A stretch of 64,000 bases of DNA from Rhodococcus sp. 14-1411-2a (lineage in GTDB: Bacteria; Actinomycetota; Actinomycetes; Mycobacteriales; Mycobacteriaceae), in contig NZ_NPGA01000020.1 in the NCBI RefSeq assembly GCF_002259485.1, positions 434,001 through 498,000 of the forward strand. Direction: 5' to 3'. The notes under the pieces were generated by a model. That model was not told the origin of the DNA. It saw only the letters and a list, made by a program, of their open reading frames with translations, and made no database searches. The translations under genes were made by a program, and so were the position numbers. Of the stretch, positions 28,059 to 38,103 are shown piece after piece; positions within the stretch are counted from its first letter, which is position 1, and the number at the start of each line of letters is the position of its first letter.

Positions 28059-28091
28059 CGCACCGGCCCTCGCCGATGCGACACTTGCGTC

Positions 28092-29585
28092 GTGACTGCA
28101 CCGAACTCCACGTCCCCGCTCGTCCTCGCCTGCGCCGGTCTTCGTGATGCCTTCGAGCGGGCGGGGTACGACGCCGACGGCGTGCTGACGCTGCTCGGGG
28201 ACGACGCCCATGCTGCCCTCGGTCGCAGCGAGCCGGTGCCGGTCCGCAACGCCAGTCGGGACGGCGGCGCGCTGGGTGTTCTGGTGCGCCTGTTCCTGCT
28301 CGTCGACGACTGCGCCGAGTCCGACGTCGCCGACGCCATCGCACCGTTGACGGTCGACGACGCCGTCTCGGCCGGGATCCTGACCCGTTCCGGGTCGACG
28401 GTGCGGACGCTGCTCGACATTCGACCGCTCGACGCCGGACACGGAACCCGATGGATCGTCTCGGATCCGGACGGCAGCATGCGCGTCGCCGAGACTGCTC
28501 GCGACCACGTGCTCGGCGTCGGCCAGGCCTCGTTGTCGCTGCTGCGGGGAACCCCCACGTCCCCGGTGACCAGCGTTCTCGACGTCGGCACCGGCTGCGG
28601 CGTCCAGGCCGTCCACGCCTGCGACTACGCGGCGCAGGTGACCGCAACGGACATCAGTCCGCGGTCGATGGACCTCGCGGCGGCGACAATGGCGCTCAAC
28701 GGCCTCGACGTCGAGTTTCTGCACGGTTCGTGGTTCGAGCCGGTTACCGGGCGTCGATTCGATCGCATCGTCGCCAACCCGCCGTTCGTCGTCGGCCGCG
28801 CCGAAGTGCTGCATTCGTACCGCGATTCCGGCCTCGATCTCGACGGCGCGAGCGCTCTGATGATCGGCCGGGCCCCGGACCACCTGACGCTCGGTGGTAC
28901 CGCTGCCATCCTGGCCTCGTGGGTGCACGTCCGCGGCGAGGACTGGCGTGCTCGCGTGGCGTCGTGGCTTCCCGCGCACGGGATCGACGCCTGGGTCGTC
29001 GAGCGCGACGTCGCCGATCCCGCGCTGTACGTGGGCACGTGGATGCGCGACGGCGGACTCGATCCCCGCGATCCCGACGCGGCCGCGGTGGCACAGTCCT
29101 GGCTCGATCACTTCGCTGCCGCCGACGTGGAAGGAATCGGTTTCGGGTTCGTCTATCTCCGCAGTACCGATGCGCCGACCGACCTTCTGGCCGAGGAGCT
29201 CACGCACGGCTTCTCCGACCCGCTGGGCAACGAAGCGATCGAGTACTTCGCGCGGCTGGACTGGCTGCGAGAGCACGACATCCTCGACTCGGTGCTGACT
29301 CTGGAACCGAACACCGCACTCGAACGGGTATATCTCCCCGGCGACGAGGGCTGGGCTCCGGTAGCGGTGCGAGTCCATCGCGGAAACGGCCCGCAGTGGC
29401 AGCACGACGTCGACGAACTCGGTGCGGCTCTGCTCGCCGGGCTGCGACCCGATGGCCTACCGGTCGGTGAACTGGTGGAGTTGCTCGCTGCTGCGCACGA
29501 CGAGGACGCAGAGGAACTGGCACAGCATGCGGTGACGATGATGCAGGGGCTCGTCCGGCACGGCCTGGTTCTGCCGGCCCGATGA
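28092..29585 (+). CDS. Class I SAM-dependent methyltransferase (HemK/RsmC-like)
   Basis: A 497-residue three-part protein. An N-terminal helical domain (1-140) precedes a Rossmann methyltransferase domain with the SAM loop [15 protein letters not shown] near residue 160 and the catalytic motif IVANPPFVV near 225. NPPF is typical of enzymes that methylate exocyclic amino groups or glutamine. The C-terminal ~150 residues resemble a winged-helix add-on. GTG start at 28092. The target (rRNA base or protein glutamine) cannot be decided here. Confidence 0.88.
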   Translation: MTAPNSTSPLVLACAGLRDAFERAGYDADGVLTLLGDDAHAALGRSEPVPVRNASRDGGALGVLVRLFLLVDDCAESDVADAIAPLTVDDAVSAGILTRSGSTVRTLLDIRPLDAGHGTRWIVSDPDGSMRVAETARDHVLGVGQASLSLLRGTPTSPVTSVLDVGTGCGVQAVHACDYAAQVTATDISPRSMDLAAATMALNGLDVEFLHGSWFEPVTGRRFDRIVANPPFVVGRAEVLHSYRDSGLDLDGASALMIGRAPDHLTLGGTAAILASWVHVRGEDWRARVASWLPAHGIDAWVVERDVADPALYVGTWMRDGGLDPRDPDAAAVAQSWLDHFAAADVEGIGFGFVYLRSTDAPTDLLAEELTHGFSDPLGNEAIEYFARLDWLREHDILDSVLTLEPNTALERVYLPGDEGWAPVAVRVHRGNGPQWQHDVDELGAALLAGLRPDGLPVGELVELLAAAHDEDAEELAQHAVTMMQGLVRHGLVLPAR

Positions 29586-29700
29586 GTCCCGGACGTCACC
29601 CCACGAGAGCGACCGTTCCCGGCGGTTTCACTTCTCAGCAACTTCTCAGGACGAACATGACGTAATCCCTGGTCACGCGGGTATCCACCGGATCGGCGTG

Positions 29701-29727
29701 GGAACTTATCGGAGTCTCCCGAGCGTT
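29701..29727 (+). promoter_or_regulatory. Candidate SigH/SigE-type promoter of sigB
   Basis: GGGAACT (29700-29706) and GTTG (29725-29728) are separated by 18 bases, matching the GGAA(C/T)-N17-18-GTT pattern of SigH/SigE promoters. In mycobacteria sigB is transcribed by such stress sigma factors, so the site is expected. The transcript would start about 30 bases before the AGGAGG of sigB. Confidence 0.65.
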
Positions 29728-29763
29728 GAACCCTGTGAGACACCACCGACCAGGAGGCAAGTC

Positions 29764-30735
29764 ATGACCAGCCCCAGCACCACGATTCGTCCACGGCCGA
29801 CCGACGCCGATCTGGACGCCCAGAGCCCAGCAGCCGATCTCGTTCGCGTGTACCTCAACGGAATCGGCCGCACCGCGTTGCTGACGGCTGCCGAGGAAGT
29901 AGATCTGGCCAAGAGGATCGAGGCTGGTCTGTACGCGAAGCAGGTTCTCGAGAACACGAAGAGGTTGAGCGCGGTCAAGAAGCGCAACCTCGCCATCATC
30001 GTTCGCGACGGCAGTGCCGCCCGCAGCCATCTCCTCGAAGCGAACCTTCGCCTGGTCGTGTCTCTTGCCAAGCGCTACACCGGGCGCGGGATGCCCTTGC
30101 TGGACCTGATCCAGGAGGGCAACCTCGGACTCATCCGCGCGATGGAGAAGTTCGACTACGCCAAGGGCTTCAAATTCTCGACCTACGCGACCTGGTGGAT
30201 TCGTCAGGCCATCACCCGCGGGATGGCAGATCAGAGCCGCACGATCCGGCTCCCTGTCCACCTGGTCGAACAGGTCAACAAGCTGGCCAGGATCAAGCGT
30301 GAACTGCATCAGCAGCTCGGCCGCGAGGCAACGGACGAGGAGTTGTCGAGCGAATCGGGTATCGCGGTGGAGAAGATCGCCGACCTGCTCGACCACAGCC
30401 GCGACCCGGTGAGCCTGGACATGCCGGTGGGCAGCGACGAGGAAGCACCCCTCGGCGACTTCATCGAGGACTCCGAGGCGACGTCCGCGGAGAATGCCGT
30501 CATCGCCGGACTGTTGCACAGCGACGTTCGCGTCGTTCTCGGCACTCTCGACGAGCGGGAGCAGCAGGTCATCCGTCTCCGATACGGCCTGGACGACGGA
30601 CAGCCCCGCACCCTCGATCAGATCGGCAAGCTCTTCGGGCTCTCCCGTGAGCGTGTCCGTCAGATCGAGCGCGAGGTGATGGTGAAGCTTCGGCAGGGCG
30701 ACCGCGCCGAGAAGCTGCGGTCCTACGCCAGCTGA
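29764..30735 (+). CDS. sigB: Principal-like stress sigma factor SigB
   Basis: A 323-residue group-2 sigma-70 factor, very similar to SigA but without its long lysine-rich N-terminus. Region 2 ([29 protein letters not shown]), region 3 ([11 protein letters not shown]) and region 4 ([17 protein letters not shown]) are complete. ATG 29764 follows AGGAGGCAAGTC. It should serve stress and stationary-phase genes. In M. tuberculosis sigB and ideR are adjacent; here pat and acuC lie between them. Confidence 0.96.
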   Translation: MTSPSTTIRPRPTDADLDAQSPAADLVRVYLNGIGRTALLTAAEEVDLAKRIEAGLYAKQVLENTKRLSAVKKRNLAIIVRDGSAARSHLLEANLRLVVSLAKRYTGRGMPLLDLIQEGNLGLIRAMEKFDYAKGFKFSTYATWWIRQAITRGMADQSRTIRLPVHLVEQVNKLARIKRELHQQLGREATDEELSSESGIAVEKIADLLDHSRDPVSLDMPVGSDEEAPLGDFIEDSEATSAENAVIAGLLHSDVRVVLGTLDEREQQVIRLRYGLDDGQPRTLDQIGKLFGLSRERVRQIEREVMVKLRQGDRAEKLRSYAS

Positions 30736-30796
30736 ACGTCACCACCGACCGGTGGCGCAGCGGTGATCATCCCCGCTCGCGCCACCTCGTGCGGTA

Positions 30797-30847
30797 GCCG
30801 AGTCGACGTCCTCTCCCCCTGGGACGTCGCCTCGGCTTCTGCCTTTT
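30797..30847 (+). terminator. Intrinsic terminator after sigB
   Basis: A 14-pair stem with one mismatch (30797-30811 with 30822-30836) and a short C-rich loop is followed by TTCTGCCTTTT. It sits between convergent sigB and pat. Confidence 0.85.
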
Positions 30848-30863
30848 CGAAGCCGGTCTTCGG

Positions 30864-33638
30864 TCAGCGCAATCGACGCGGGCCCAGATCGGCCTTGGTC
30901 GGTTCCGGACCGATGCGAACGCGCGCATCGGTGATCTGTGCGCCGTCGGCGGACGCCAGAACCGGCTCGCACGAGATCTCGCGAATGTCGGCGATATCTT
31001 CTGCCAGTGCCGAGATCCGCTGCACGAGGTCGATCAGGGCATTCTTGTTGACGGGCACCGCATTGCGATATCCGGACAGCAGCGGAGCCGCCTTGGGCGC
31101 GTCGATCAGCTGCGCGGCCTCGTCCTCGGTCAGCGGAAGTACCCGATAGGCACGGTCGCCCAGCAGGTCCGAGATGACGCCGGCCAGACCGAACGAGATG
31201 AGCGATCCGAACGACGGGTCGTCCTGTACGCGTACGACGCAGCCGATTCCCTTGACCGCCATGCGCTGGACGTGCAACAACGGCTCGCCCGAGTCTGCCG
31301 CCAGATTGCGATACGCCACCCGCACCGCGGACGCGTCCGCCATGTCGAGGCGCACTCCACCGAGATCCGGCCGGTGCCGCCACCGTTCACCGGTCGCCTT
31401 GACCGCCACCGGGTAGCCGAGTTCGTCTGCCGCTGCGACGGCCTCGTCCTCGTCGGTCACCGTCCGGAAAGCGACGACGTCGAGTCCGTAGCAGCCCAGC
31501 AACTCGGCGGTTTCGAAGTCGGAGAGCCACCGTCCGTGACTGCCTGCCGAACGCCAGCCCTCGACCAGCTGCTTGGCGCGTTCGGAATCGATGCTCTTGG
31601 GCCGGACCAGGTTCGACACCGGTCGCGACCGCCACGCGGAGTAGCGCCACGCGGCGGCGAGGGCGGCAACCGCTCGCTCCGGGCTCGAGTACGAGGGCAC
31701 CGAACCGCGGATGGGGTATCCACCCGGCCCCCGGACCGCCAGGACGTCCGGAATGCCCTCGGTAGCGAGGAACGTCGAGAGTACGGGCTTGTCGGATCCA
31801 CGGACGGCGTTGCCGAGCGCGGTCGCGAACGGCTCCACCTCCACCGCCACCGGGGGTACGAACACGACGATGACAGCGTCGATGTCCGACGCGGCCAGTG
31901 CCGACGACACGGCCGCGGCGAAATCCTCGGGACCGGCCTGCGGACCGACGTCGATCGGGCTGCTCGCATGCAAGCCCTTGGCCCGCGCAGCGTCGACCGC
32001 CAACACCCCGAGCGCGGTCGAGTTTCCCACCACGGCAACCCTCGGTCCGACGGGCAGCGGCTGATTTCCGAAGAGCACCGCGCAATCGAAGAGTTCCGAG
32101 ATGGTGTCGACCTGGATGACTCCGGCCTGAGCGAACAGTGCGCGCACGATGGAGTCGTCGATGTCGGCACCGATCGCATGTGCGGGCGGCACGGCCCCGC
32201 GGCCGCTCTTGACCGCGATGATGGGCTTGCTGCGCGCCACCCGTCGGGCGATCCTGGTGAACTTCCTGGGATTACCGAAGCTCTCGAGGTACAGCAGGAT
32301 CACCTCGGTGGCCGGGTCCGAATCCCAGTACTGCAGTAGATCGTTACCGGACACATCGGCGCGGTTTCCGGCCGAGACGAAGGTCGACAGTCCGAGCCTG
32401 CGGTTGGCGGCCTCGTCCAGAATCGCGATGCCGAGGGCACCGGACTGACAGAAGAACCCGACGTTGCCCGGAGTGGGCAGATGCGGAGCCAGAGTGGCGT
32501 TCAGACCGAACTCGGGATCGGTGTTCGCCACACCGAGCGCGTTGGGCCCGATCAACCGCATTCCGTGCGCCCTCGCCGCGAGCACCAGCCTGCGCTCGCT
32601 CTCCTGCCCCGCGGGTCCGGTCTCGCCGAATCCACCCGACACCACCAGCAACGCTTTGACGCCCTTGTCGAGGCAGTCGTCGAGTACCGCGTCGATCGCA
32701 TCGGCCGGTACCGCTGCGATCGCAAGATCGACCGGATCCGGGATGTCGTGCACCGTGGCGTAGGCGCGGACCCCGCGAACCGAACGATGGTCGGCGTTGA
32801 CGGGATAGACGGGCCCGGTGAAGTTGCCCGCCAGCAGATTCGCCAGAACGGCGTTGCCCACCTTCGAGCTGTCCGTCGACGCTCCGATCACGGCCACCGA
32901 TCGTGGGCTCAGTACATTGCGCACACTGCGGGCCTCGGCGGCACGCTCACGGGAATTGCGCACCGACAGCAGAGCTTCGCTGGGGTCGATGGCGAACTCC
33001 AGTCGCAGCACACCACCCTCGAAGGACCGGCTGACCTGGTATCCCGCTTCGCGGAAGACGGTGACCATGTTCCGGTTCTCGGCGAGCACCTCGGCGACGA
33101 ACATGTTCACACCGTTCTCGGCGGCCGCTCCGGCGAGGTGTTCGAGCAGGATCGGACCCAGCCCGCGACCCTGGTGTGCGTCGGCGACGACGAAGGCCAC
33201 CTCGGCGGAGTTGCCGTCTCCCTCGGGCAGTCGCTCGTAGCGGCCGACCGCGATGATGTCGTCACCGAGCACTGCGACGAACGCCACCCGGTCGTGGTGA
33301 TCGACCGTGGTGAAGTTGAGCACGTCACGCTGCGGCATCGTGGGGTACGGGCCGAAATACCGCAGGTATCTCGTCCGCTCGGACAACCGGCCGTGGAATG
33401 CGACGATCCGTTCGGAGTCCGACGGGACGATGGGACGCAGGTGCACCACACCGCCGTCGGAGGTCAGGACGTCGGCAACCCAGTGCCGCGGAAAGGATGT
33501 TTCCGCTCGCTCTCTGGCCAGGTCCTTGTCGCTCGGTTCCTGGTTGCTCGGTTCCTGGTCGCGCGGTTCCTTGTCACTCGGGTCCGACGCCGCAACGGCC
33601 GGCTCCTCGTCCGAGGGGCTGTCGGTCGGATCAGTCAC
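30864..33638 (-). CDS. Protein lysine acetyltransferase, GNAT fused to acyl-CoA-synthetase (ADP-forming)-like domains
   Basis: A 924-residue Pat/PatZ-type enzyme that should acetylate, and so switch off, acetyl-CoA synthetase and similar proteins. An N-terminal acidic tail with a degenerate pentapeptide repeat (SDKEP, RDQEP, SNQEP) covers residues ~15-40. A GNAT domain follows (~55-215, with the acetyl-CoA loop HQGRGLGPILLEHL). Then come the CoA-binding domain (SVAVIGASTDSSKVGN), the succinyl-CoA-ligase-like flavodoxin domain and an ATP-grasp domain (~700-910). GNAT first is the actinobacterial order; it is last in E. coli PatZ. GTG 33638 follows GGAGG and overlaps the acuC stop by eight bases. 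No cyclic-nucleotide domain, unlike mycobacterial Pat. Confidence 0.9.
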   Translation of the reverse strand: MTDPTDSPSDEEPAVAASDPSDKEPRDQEPSNQEPSDKDLARERAETSFPRHWVADVLTSDGGVVHLRPIVPSDSERIVAFHGRLSERTRYLRYFGPYPTMPQRDVLNFTTVDHHDRVAFVAVLGDDIIAVGRYERLPEGDGNSAEVAFVVADAHQGRGLGPILLEHLAGAAAENGVNMFVAEVLAENRNMVTVFREAGYQVSRSFEGGVLRLEFAIDPSEALLSVRNSRERAAEARSVRNVLSPRSVAVIGASTDSSKVGNAVLANLLAGNFTGPVYPVNADHRSVRGVRAYATVHDIPDPVDLAIAAVPADAIDAVLDDCLDKGVKALLVVSGGFGETGPAGQESERRLVLAARAHGMRLIGPNALGVANTDPEFGLNATLAPHLPTPGNVGFFCQSGALGIAILDEAANRRLGLSTFVSAGNRADVSGNDLLQYWDSDPATEVILLYLESFGNPRKFTRIARRVARSKPIIAVKSGRGAVPPAHAIGADIDDSIVRALFAQAGVIQVDTISELFDCAVLFGNQPLPVGPRVAVVGNSTALGVLAVDAARAKGLHASSPIDVGPQAGPEDFAAAVSSALAASDIDAVIVVFVPPVAVEVEPFATALGNAVRGSDKPVLSTFLATEGIPDVLAVRGPGGYPIRGSVPSYSSPERAVAALAAAWRYSAWRSRPVSNLVRPKSIDSERAKQLVEGWRSAGSHGRWLSDFETAELLGCYGLDVVAFRTVTDEDEAVAAADELGYPVAVKATGERWRHRPDLGGVRLDMADASAVRVAYRNLAADSGEPLLHVQRMAVKGIGCVVRVQDDPSFGSLISFGLAGVISDLLGDRAYRVLPLTEDEAAQLIDAPKAAPLLSGYRNAVPVNKNALIDLVQRISALAEDIADIREISCEPVLASADGAQITDARVRIGPEPTKADLGPRRLR

Positions 33639-34899
33639 GCGGGTCCTCCGGATCGAGTCCGAGCAGTGGAAACACTGCTCGACGGGTGGCGATGATGGCC
33701 GAGTCGACGCGCTCGAGCGCCCTGTCGGTGCCGTCGGTCCCGGCGAGGGATCCCCCGGGTCCGTCCCAGGCGGGATAGTCGACGTCTCCCCCGTCACCCA
33801 TCGTCTGCGGGAGGTCGACACTCGGTGCCATGGTCCGTACTCGCTCCCGCCACGTGTCCGGCAACGCCGACATCGGGTCGATGTCGCGACCGAGCGCGGC
33901 AGCGATGAGGTACGTCCAGGCCCGTGGAACGACGCGCACCAAGCCGTACCCTCCGCCGCCGACGGCCAACCACCGACCCTCGGAATGTTTGTCCGCCAGA
34001 TCACGCATGGCCAGGAATGCCGCATTCTGGCCGTCGACGGTCAGGGCCAGGTCCGCGAGGGGATCCTCGCGGTGGCTGTCGACACCGCACTGGCTGACGA
34101 TGATCTGAGGCGCGAACGCCGCGATCGCACCCGGCACGATCGCGTGGAACGCGCGCAGCCACAACCGATCCGCGGTGCCGGGCAACAATGGAACGTTGAT
34201 CGAGGTTCCCTCACCGCGTTCGGCTCCCACCTCGGTCGACCATCCGGTGTTCGGCCACAGCGTCGCCGGATGTTGGTGCAACGAGACGGTGAGCACTCTC
34301 GGGTCACCGAGAAATGCCGCCTGAACGCCGTCTCCGTGGTGAGCGTCGACGTCGATGTAGGCGATCCGGTCGAACCCGTTGTCCAGCAACCACGAGATGG
34401 CGATCGCGGCGTCGTTGTAGACGCAGAAGCCGGAGGCCCAGTCGGCCATCGCGTGGTGCATGCCGCCGCCGATGCTCACCGCGCGTCGAGCACGTCCCGA
34501 CGCGATTTCGCGGGCGGCGGCCAGAGAACCACCGGCGAGCATGGCGCTCGCCTCGTGCATCTGCGGAAACACCGGGTTGTCGTCGGAACCCAGTCCGTGG
34601 ACGACGTCGTCGGGATCTCGCAGAGCCGGGCCCTGCGACGGTGCCTGTTTGACGGCCTCGATGTAGGCGCTGGTGTGAAATCGGAGGAGCTCGGAATCGG
34701 GCGCGGCAGTGGGCTCGACGAGTTCGACGCCCGCGAGCAGGCCGATGTCGGTAGCGAGTGCCATTGTCAGATCGAGTCGAGTCGGATTCATCGGGTGGTC
34801 GTCGCTCCACCGGTAGCCGAGGTAATCCGCGCTCCACACGACGATGTCCTCGGGGCGGTTCGGGATGGGCGCGGCGGCGCGTGTCGCCTGATCAGACAT
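33631..34899 (-). CDS. acuC: AcuC-type histone-deacetylase-like deacetylase
   Basis: A 422-residue zinc-dependent deacetylase of the class I HDAC fold. The catalytic dyad is in GGGMHHAMAD (two adjacent histidines), the zinc site in YIDVDAHHGDGV (Asp-x-His), and the second zinc aspartate in CGVDSHREDPLADL; a conserved GGGGYG loop comes late. In Bacillus AcuC removes the acetyl group from acetyl-CoA synthetase. The stop codon overlaps the start of the acetyltransferase gene, giving writer and eraser in one transcript. Divergent from ideR. Confidence 0.92.
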   Translation of the reverse strand: MSDQATRAAAPIPNRPEDIVVWSADYLGYRWSDDHPMNPTRLDLTMALATDIGLLAGVELVEPTAAPDSELLRFHTSAYIEAVKQAPSQGPALRDPDDVVHGLGSDDNPVFPQMHEASAMLAGGSLAAAREIASGRARRAVSIGGGMHHAMADWASGFCVYNDAAIAISWLLDNGFDRIAYIDVDAHHGDGVQAAFLGDPRVLTVSLHQHPATLWPNTGWSTEVGAERGEGTSINVPLLPGTADRLWLRAFHAIVPGAIAAFAPQIIVSQCGVDSHREDPLADLALTVDGQNAAFLAMRDLADKHSEGRWLAVGGGGYGLVRVVPRAWTYLIAAALGRDIDPMSALPDTWRERVRTMAPSVDLPQTMGDGGDVDYPAWDGPGGSLAGTDGTDRALERVDSAIIATRRAVFPLLGLDPEDPRD

Positions 34900-35084
34900 A
34901 CGGACAAAACTACGTTGTCGGACGGGATGGTGTTGCCGGGTTCCGGTGTTGTCCCCACAGTCCCCTTGTGAGAAGCCATGGGAAACGGCGTACGCCGTTG
35001 TGGTGCGCCGCGCCCGCTGCGGCTGGGTGCAGCGCTCATTTCGGGGCGCTGACGGTAGGATCGAGCCCGACGAAGGGGTTGAGT

Positions 35085-35771
35085 GTGAAGGATCTGGTCG
35101 ACACCACGGAGATGTACCTCCGGACGATCTACGATTTGGAAGAAGAGGGCGTGATTCCGCTCCGCGCGAGAATCGCCGAACGGCTCGAACAGAGTGGTCC
35201 CACCGTCAGCCAAACCGTTGCTCGGATGGAGCGAGACGGGCTGTTGTCCGTCGCAGGCGATCGACACCTCGAGCTGACCGAGAAGGGCCGAAGCCTGGCG
35301 GTCGCGGTCATGCGCAAACACCGTTTGGCCGAGCGTCTGCTCGTGGACATCATCGGTCTGCGCTGGGAAGACGTGCACGCCGAGGCGTGCCGTTGGGAAC
35401 ACGTGATGAGCGAGGAGGTCGAGCGACGTCTGGTCACCGTCCTGAACAACCCGACCACCTCGCCGTACGGCAACCCGATCCCCGGTCTGGAGGAACTCGG
35501 TCCCGGCCAGTCGACTCTCGCACCGGAAGCTCTCATCCGCCTCACGGATGTGCCCGTCGGCCAGCCGACCGCTGTCGTCGTGCGACGCCTCGCCGAGCAC
35601 GTTCAGTCCGACCCGGAGGTCATCGCTCAGCTTCGCGAAGCAGGCGTGGTCCCCGATGCTCGGGTTACAGTCGAAGCCAAGCCCGGGTCGGTCACGATCA
35701 CGGTGCCAGGACACAGTGGTGTCGACATATCCGAGGAAATGGCGCACGCCGTCCAGGTGAAGAAGGTCTGA
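35085..35771 (+). CDS. ideR: Iron-dependent transcriptional regulator IdeR (DtxR family)
   Basis: A 228-residue ferrous-iron-sensing repressor. The N-terminal winged helix-turn-helix (residues ~1-72, [34 protein letters not shown]) is followed by the metal-binding and dimerisation domain with [27 protein letters not shown] (Glu, Cys and His metal ligands), then a C-terminal SH3-like FeoA domain (~150-228). GTG 35085 follows GAAGGGG; TTG 35079 is the other choice. It should repress siderophore and iron uptake and turn on iron storage. No consensus iron box was seen in this window, so its targets lie elsewhere. Confidence 0.95.
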   Translation: MKDLVDTTEMYLRTIYDLEEEGVIPLRARIAERLEQSGPTVSQTVARMERDGLLSVAGDRHLELTEKGRSLAVAVMRKHRLAERLLVDIIGLRWEDVHAEACRWEHVMSEEVERRLVTVLNNPTTSPYGNPIPGLEELGPGQSTLAPEALIRLTDVPVGQPTAVVVRRLAEHVQSDPEVIAQLREAGVVPDARVTVEAKPGSVTITVPGHSGVDISEEMAHAVQVKKV

Positions 35772-35817
35772 CCTCACACCGACGACGGCGTCGGACGCGT
35801 GTGAGGGAGAACGAACA

Positions 35818-36798
35818 GTGAAGCTTCTGGTTACCGGTGGTGCTGGCTACGTCGGCAGCGTCTGCGCGGCTGTGCTCGTCGAGCGCGGTCACGAGGTCGT
35901 GGTCGTGGACAACCTGTCCACCGGTAACCGGGACGCCGTGCCCGGTGGTGCCACATTCGTCGAAGGCGACATCAAGGACGTCGCCGCGGACGTACTGATC
36001 GGCGGCGGGTTCGACGCCGTCCTGCACTTCGCCGCGCAATCTCTCGTCGGCGAGTCGGTGGTCTCGCCCGACAAGTACTGGAGCGGAAACGTCGTCACCT
36101 CGCTGGCGTTGCTCGATGCCATTCGTGCATCCGGCACCGCGAAGCTGGTGTTCTCCTCGACCGCCGCCACGTACGGCGAGCCCGAGAAGACCCCCATCAC
36201 CGAGGACGCACCCACCCGCCCCACCAATCCTTACGGTGCCACCAAACTCGCGATAGATCACGCGATCACGTCGTACGCCGCGGCCTACGGCCTCGCCGCC
36301 ACGAGCCTTCGGTACTTCAACGTCGCCGGCGCCTACAACGGTTTCGGAGAGAATCGCGTCGTCGAGACCCACCTGATTCCGCTCGTGCTCCAGGTCGCAC
36401 TCGGGCAGCGCGAGAAGATCTCGGTGTTCGGCACCGACTGGCCAACTCCGGACGGTACGGCTGTTCGCGACTACATCCACGTCGCCGACCTCGCCGAGGC
36501 GCACATACTCGCTGTCGATGCCGCACAACCGGGCGAGCACACCATCTACAACCTCGGCAGCGGCACCGGATTCTCCGTGCACGAGGTCATCTCGTCCTGC
36601 GAGCGCGTCACCGGTCTGCCCATCGCCGTCGAACATGCTCCCCGTCGTGCCGGTGACCCTGCCGTGTTGATCGCCTCGAGCTCGCGCGCAGTCGAGGAGT
36701 TGAAATGGACGCCGGAGCTGACCGATCTCGATCGGATCGTGGCCGATGCGTGGACATTCCTGCAACAGCTCGGCGATCGGTCGCACGCGGCGCGCTGA
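35818..36798 (+). CDS. galE: UDP-glucose 4-epimerase
   Basis: A 326-residue extended short-chain dehydrogenase that interconverts UDP-glucose and UDP-galactose with bound NAD; galactose is needed for arabinogalactan in this order. The NAD motif TGGAGYVGS starts at residue 6; the catalytic serine/threonine SSTAATYG and tyrosine-lysine NPYGATK are intact. GTG 35818 follows GAGGGAG. It stands 46 bases after ideR, so the two may be co-transcribed; the same dtxR-galE pairing is known in Corynebacterium. Confidence 0.94.
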   Translation: MKLLVTGGAGYVGSVCAAVLVERGHEVVVVDNLSTGNRDAVPGGATFVEGDIKDVAADVLIGGGFDAVLHFAAQSLVGESVVSPDKYWSGNVVTSLALLDAIRASGTAKLVFSSTAATYGEPEKTPITEDAPTRPTNPYGATKLAIDHAITSYAAAYGLAATSLRYFNVAGAYNGFGENRVVETHLIPLVLQVALGQREKISVFGTDWPTPDGTAVRDYIHVADLAEAHILAVDAAQPGEHTIYNLGSGTGFSVHEVISSCERVTGLPIAVEHAPRRAGDPAVLIASSSRAVEELKWTPELTDLDRIVADAWTFLQQLGDRSHAAR

Positions 36799-36836
36799 CC
36801 CACTCGCCTGCCGATCGTCGATGTGCTCGACTGCCG

Positions 36837-37952
36837 TCACCGTCGACCGAAGGGGTCGCCGGGGAGCCGAACTCCGCAGGCGCGAGCACACGCGAAGCCG
36901 CTCTCGGCCACTTCCCGAACGAGATCGGGACCTGCGCCGGCGCTGAGCGACCGGTCCAGCAGTCGCGCCAGCGAGTAGTTCTCGTCGGCTTCCAGTGCCG
37001 CATCGATCGCGATGCGGGCCATCGGTCCGTCTCCGCGGACGTACGCGCTGAAGGCCAGAAGTGTTGCGGCGATGGCTCGTTCGGCCTTCGGCAGGACGCG
37101 GGACATCCTCGCCCAGAACTCTTCGACGAATCCCGCGTCGTCACCGAGAGTCAGGGCCAGCAGTGCGTCACGCACCTGGACATGACCGATCGCGAGTGCG
37201 ATCCGAGCGATGTCGGTCGGATCCAATTCGGTGTCGTACGGCGCTCGCGCGACGTACGACAGCACCGACGTCAGCTCGTCGGTACGAGATCGAATCCCGT
37301 CCCGTCGTTGTCGCGAGATCTCGGCGGCAACGGCCCGCACGGTCGCGTCGGGGCCCGGCGCGATGGTCTCGGCCAGCTCGGACCTGGATCGTCTGACGGA
37401 GTAGCCGTCGAGCACGCGGGCCACGGTCATCGGCGACGCCGACGGATCGGACATCAGGCCGTGCCGCTGTGGTCCGCGCAACGTCCACCAGTCGGCGGAT
37501 TCGGCGATCTCCGACGCCGCAAGGGCCTCACCGAGCTGCACTCCGAACGAGGCGAGTGTGGCGTCGAGTTCGGTCACCAGTGCTTCCACGTCGAGTAGAT
37601 GCGATGTCCGGACGGTTCGATCGAGCCTGTCGTCGACGAACACCGCCATGACCGCGGGAATGTTCTCCATCGCGCAGTAGCCGGCCAGGTAGGCGATGAC
37701 GTCGAGCATCTCCGGGGTCGCGCGGGTGTGACCGCCCGCGCGCCGATCGATGTGATCGCCGGCCAGGACGAGGTCGTGACGCATCGTGGGTCCGACGCTC
37801 GCACCGCCGTCCTTGACCGCGATGAGCACCATAGATCGGTGCGGGTGGAACCCGAGCATGGCCGGTACCGCGGTGATCAGGTCGCTCGGGTGGCCGAGCC
37901 GCACGCGATGGCGGGAGTCGAAGTTGCCGTGAGAGTTCGTCGGTGTGTACAT
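36837..37952 (-). CDS. DUF4192 domain protein
   Basis: A 371-residue soluble protein. The family start VRLGHPSDLITAVPAMLGFHPHRSMVLIAV lies at residues ~17-47, and the late helical half contains ALLALTLGDDAG and AYVRGDGPMARIAIDAAL, both typical of DUF4192. It corresponds to Rv2712c, next to ideR. No catalytic motif is recognised and the function is unknown. It is transcribed in the same direction as the lipoprotein gene 150 bases upstream, and towards galE with a gap of only 38 bases. Confidence 0.85.
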   Translation of the reverse strand: MYTPTNSHGNFDSRHRVRLGHPSDLITAVPAMLGFHPHRSMVLIAVKDGGASVGPTMRHDLVLAGDHIDRRAGGHTRATPEMLDVIAYLAGYCAMENIPAVMAVFVDDRLDRTVRTSHLLDVEALVTELDATLASFGVQLGEALAASEIAESADWWTLRGPQRHGLMSDPSASPMTVARVLDGYSVRRSRSELAETIAPGPDATVRAVAAEISRQRRDGIRSRTDELTSVLSYVARAPYDTELDPTDIARIALAIGHVQVRDALLALTLGDDAGFVEEFWARMSRVLPKAERAIAATLLAFSAYVRGDGPMARIAIDAALEADENYSLARLLDRSLSAGAGPDLVREVAESGFACARACGVRLPGDPFGRR

Positions 37953-38103
37953 ACCGGAGAATCCTGGCCGGGGTCCCGACGATCGAAAGAGTCTCGACCT
38001 GGGCTTTCGTACTGCCCTGTGGAGAACTGCCGTGCTGTGGATGAATCGCGCCGCCGGCGCTGTGTCCGACCGATTCGTGTCGGTGTCGTCTGCTAGTGCT
38101 GCG

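Noticed and set aside
27450-29405. 651-codon open frame antisense to DUF3099 and the methyltransferase
   Set aside because: Overlaps three supported genes; sequence is arginine/valine/histidine-rich noise.
34900-35084. IdeR/DtxR iron box upstream of ideR or acuC
   Set aside because: No sequence close to the TTAGGTTAGGCTAACCTAA consensus was seen here or elsewhere in the window.
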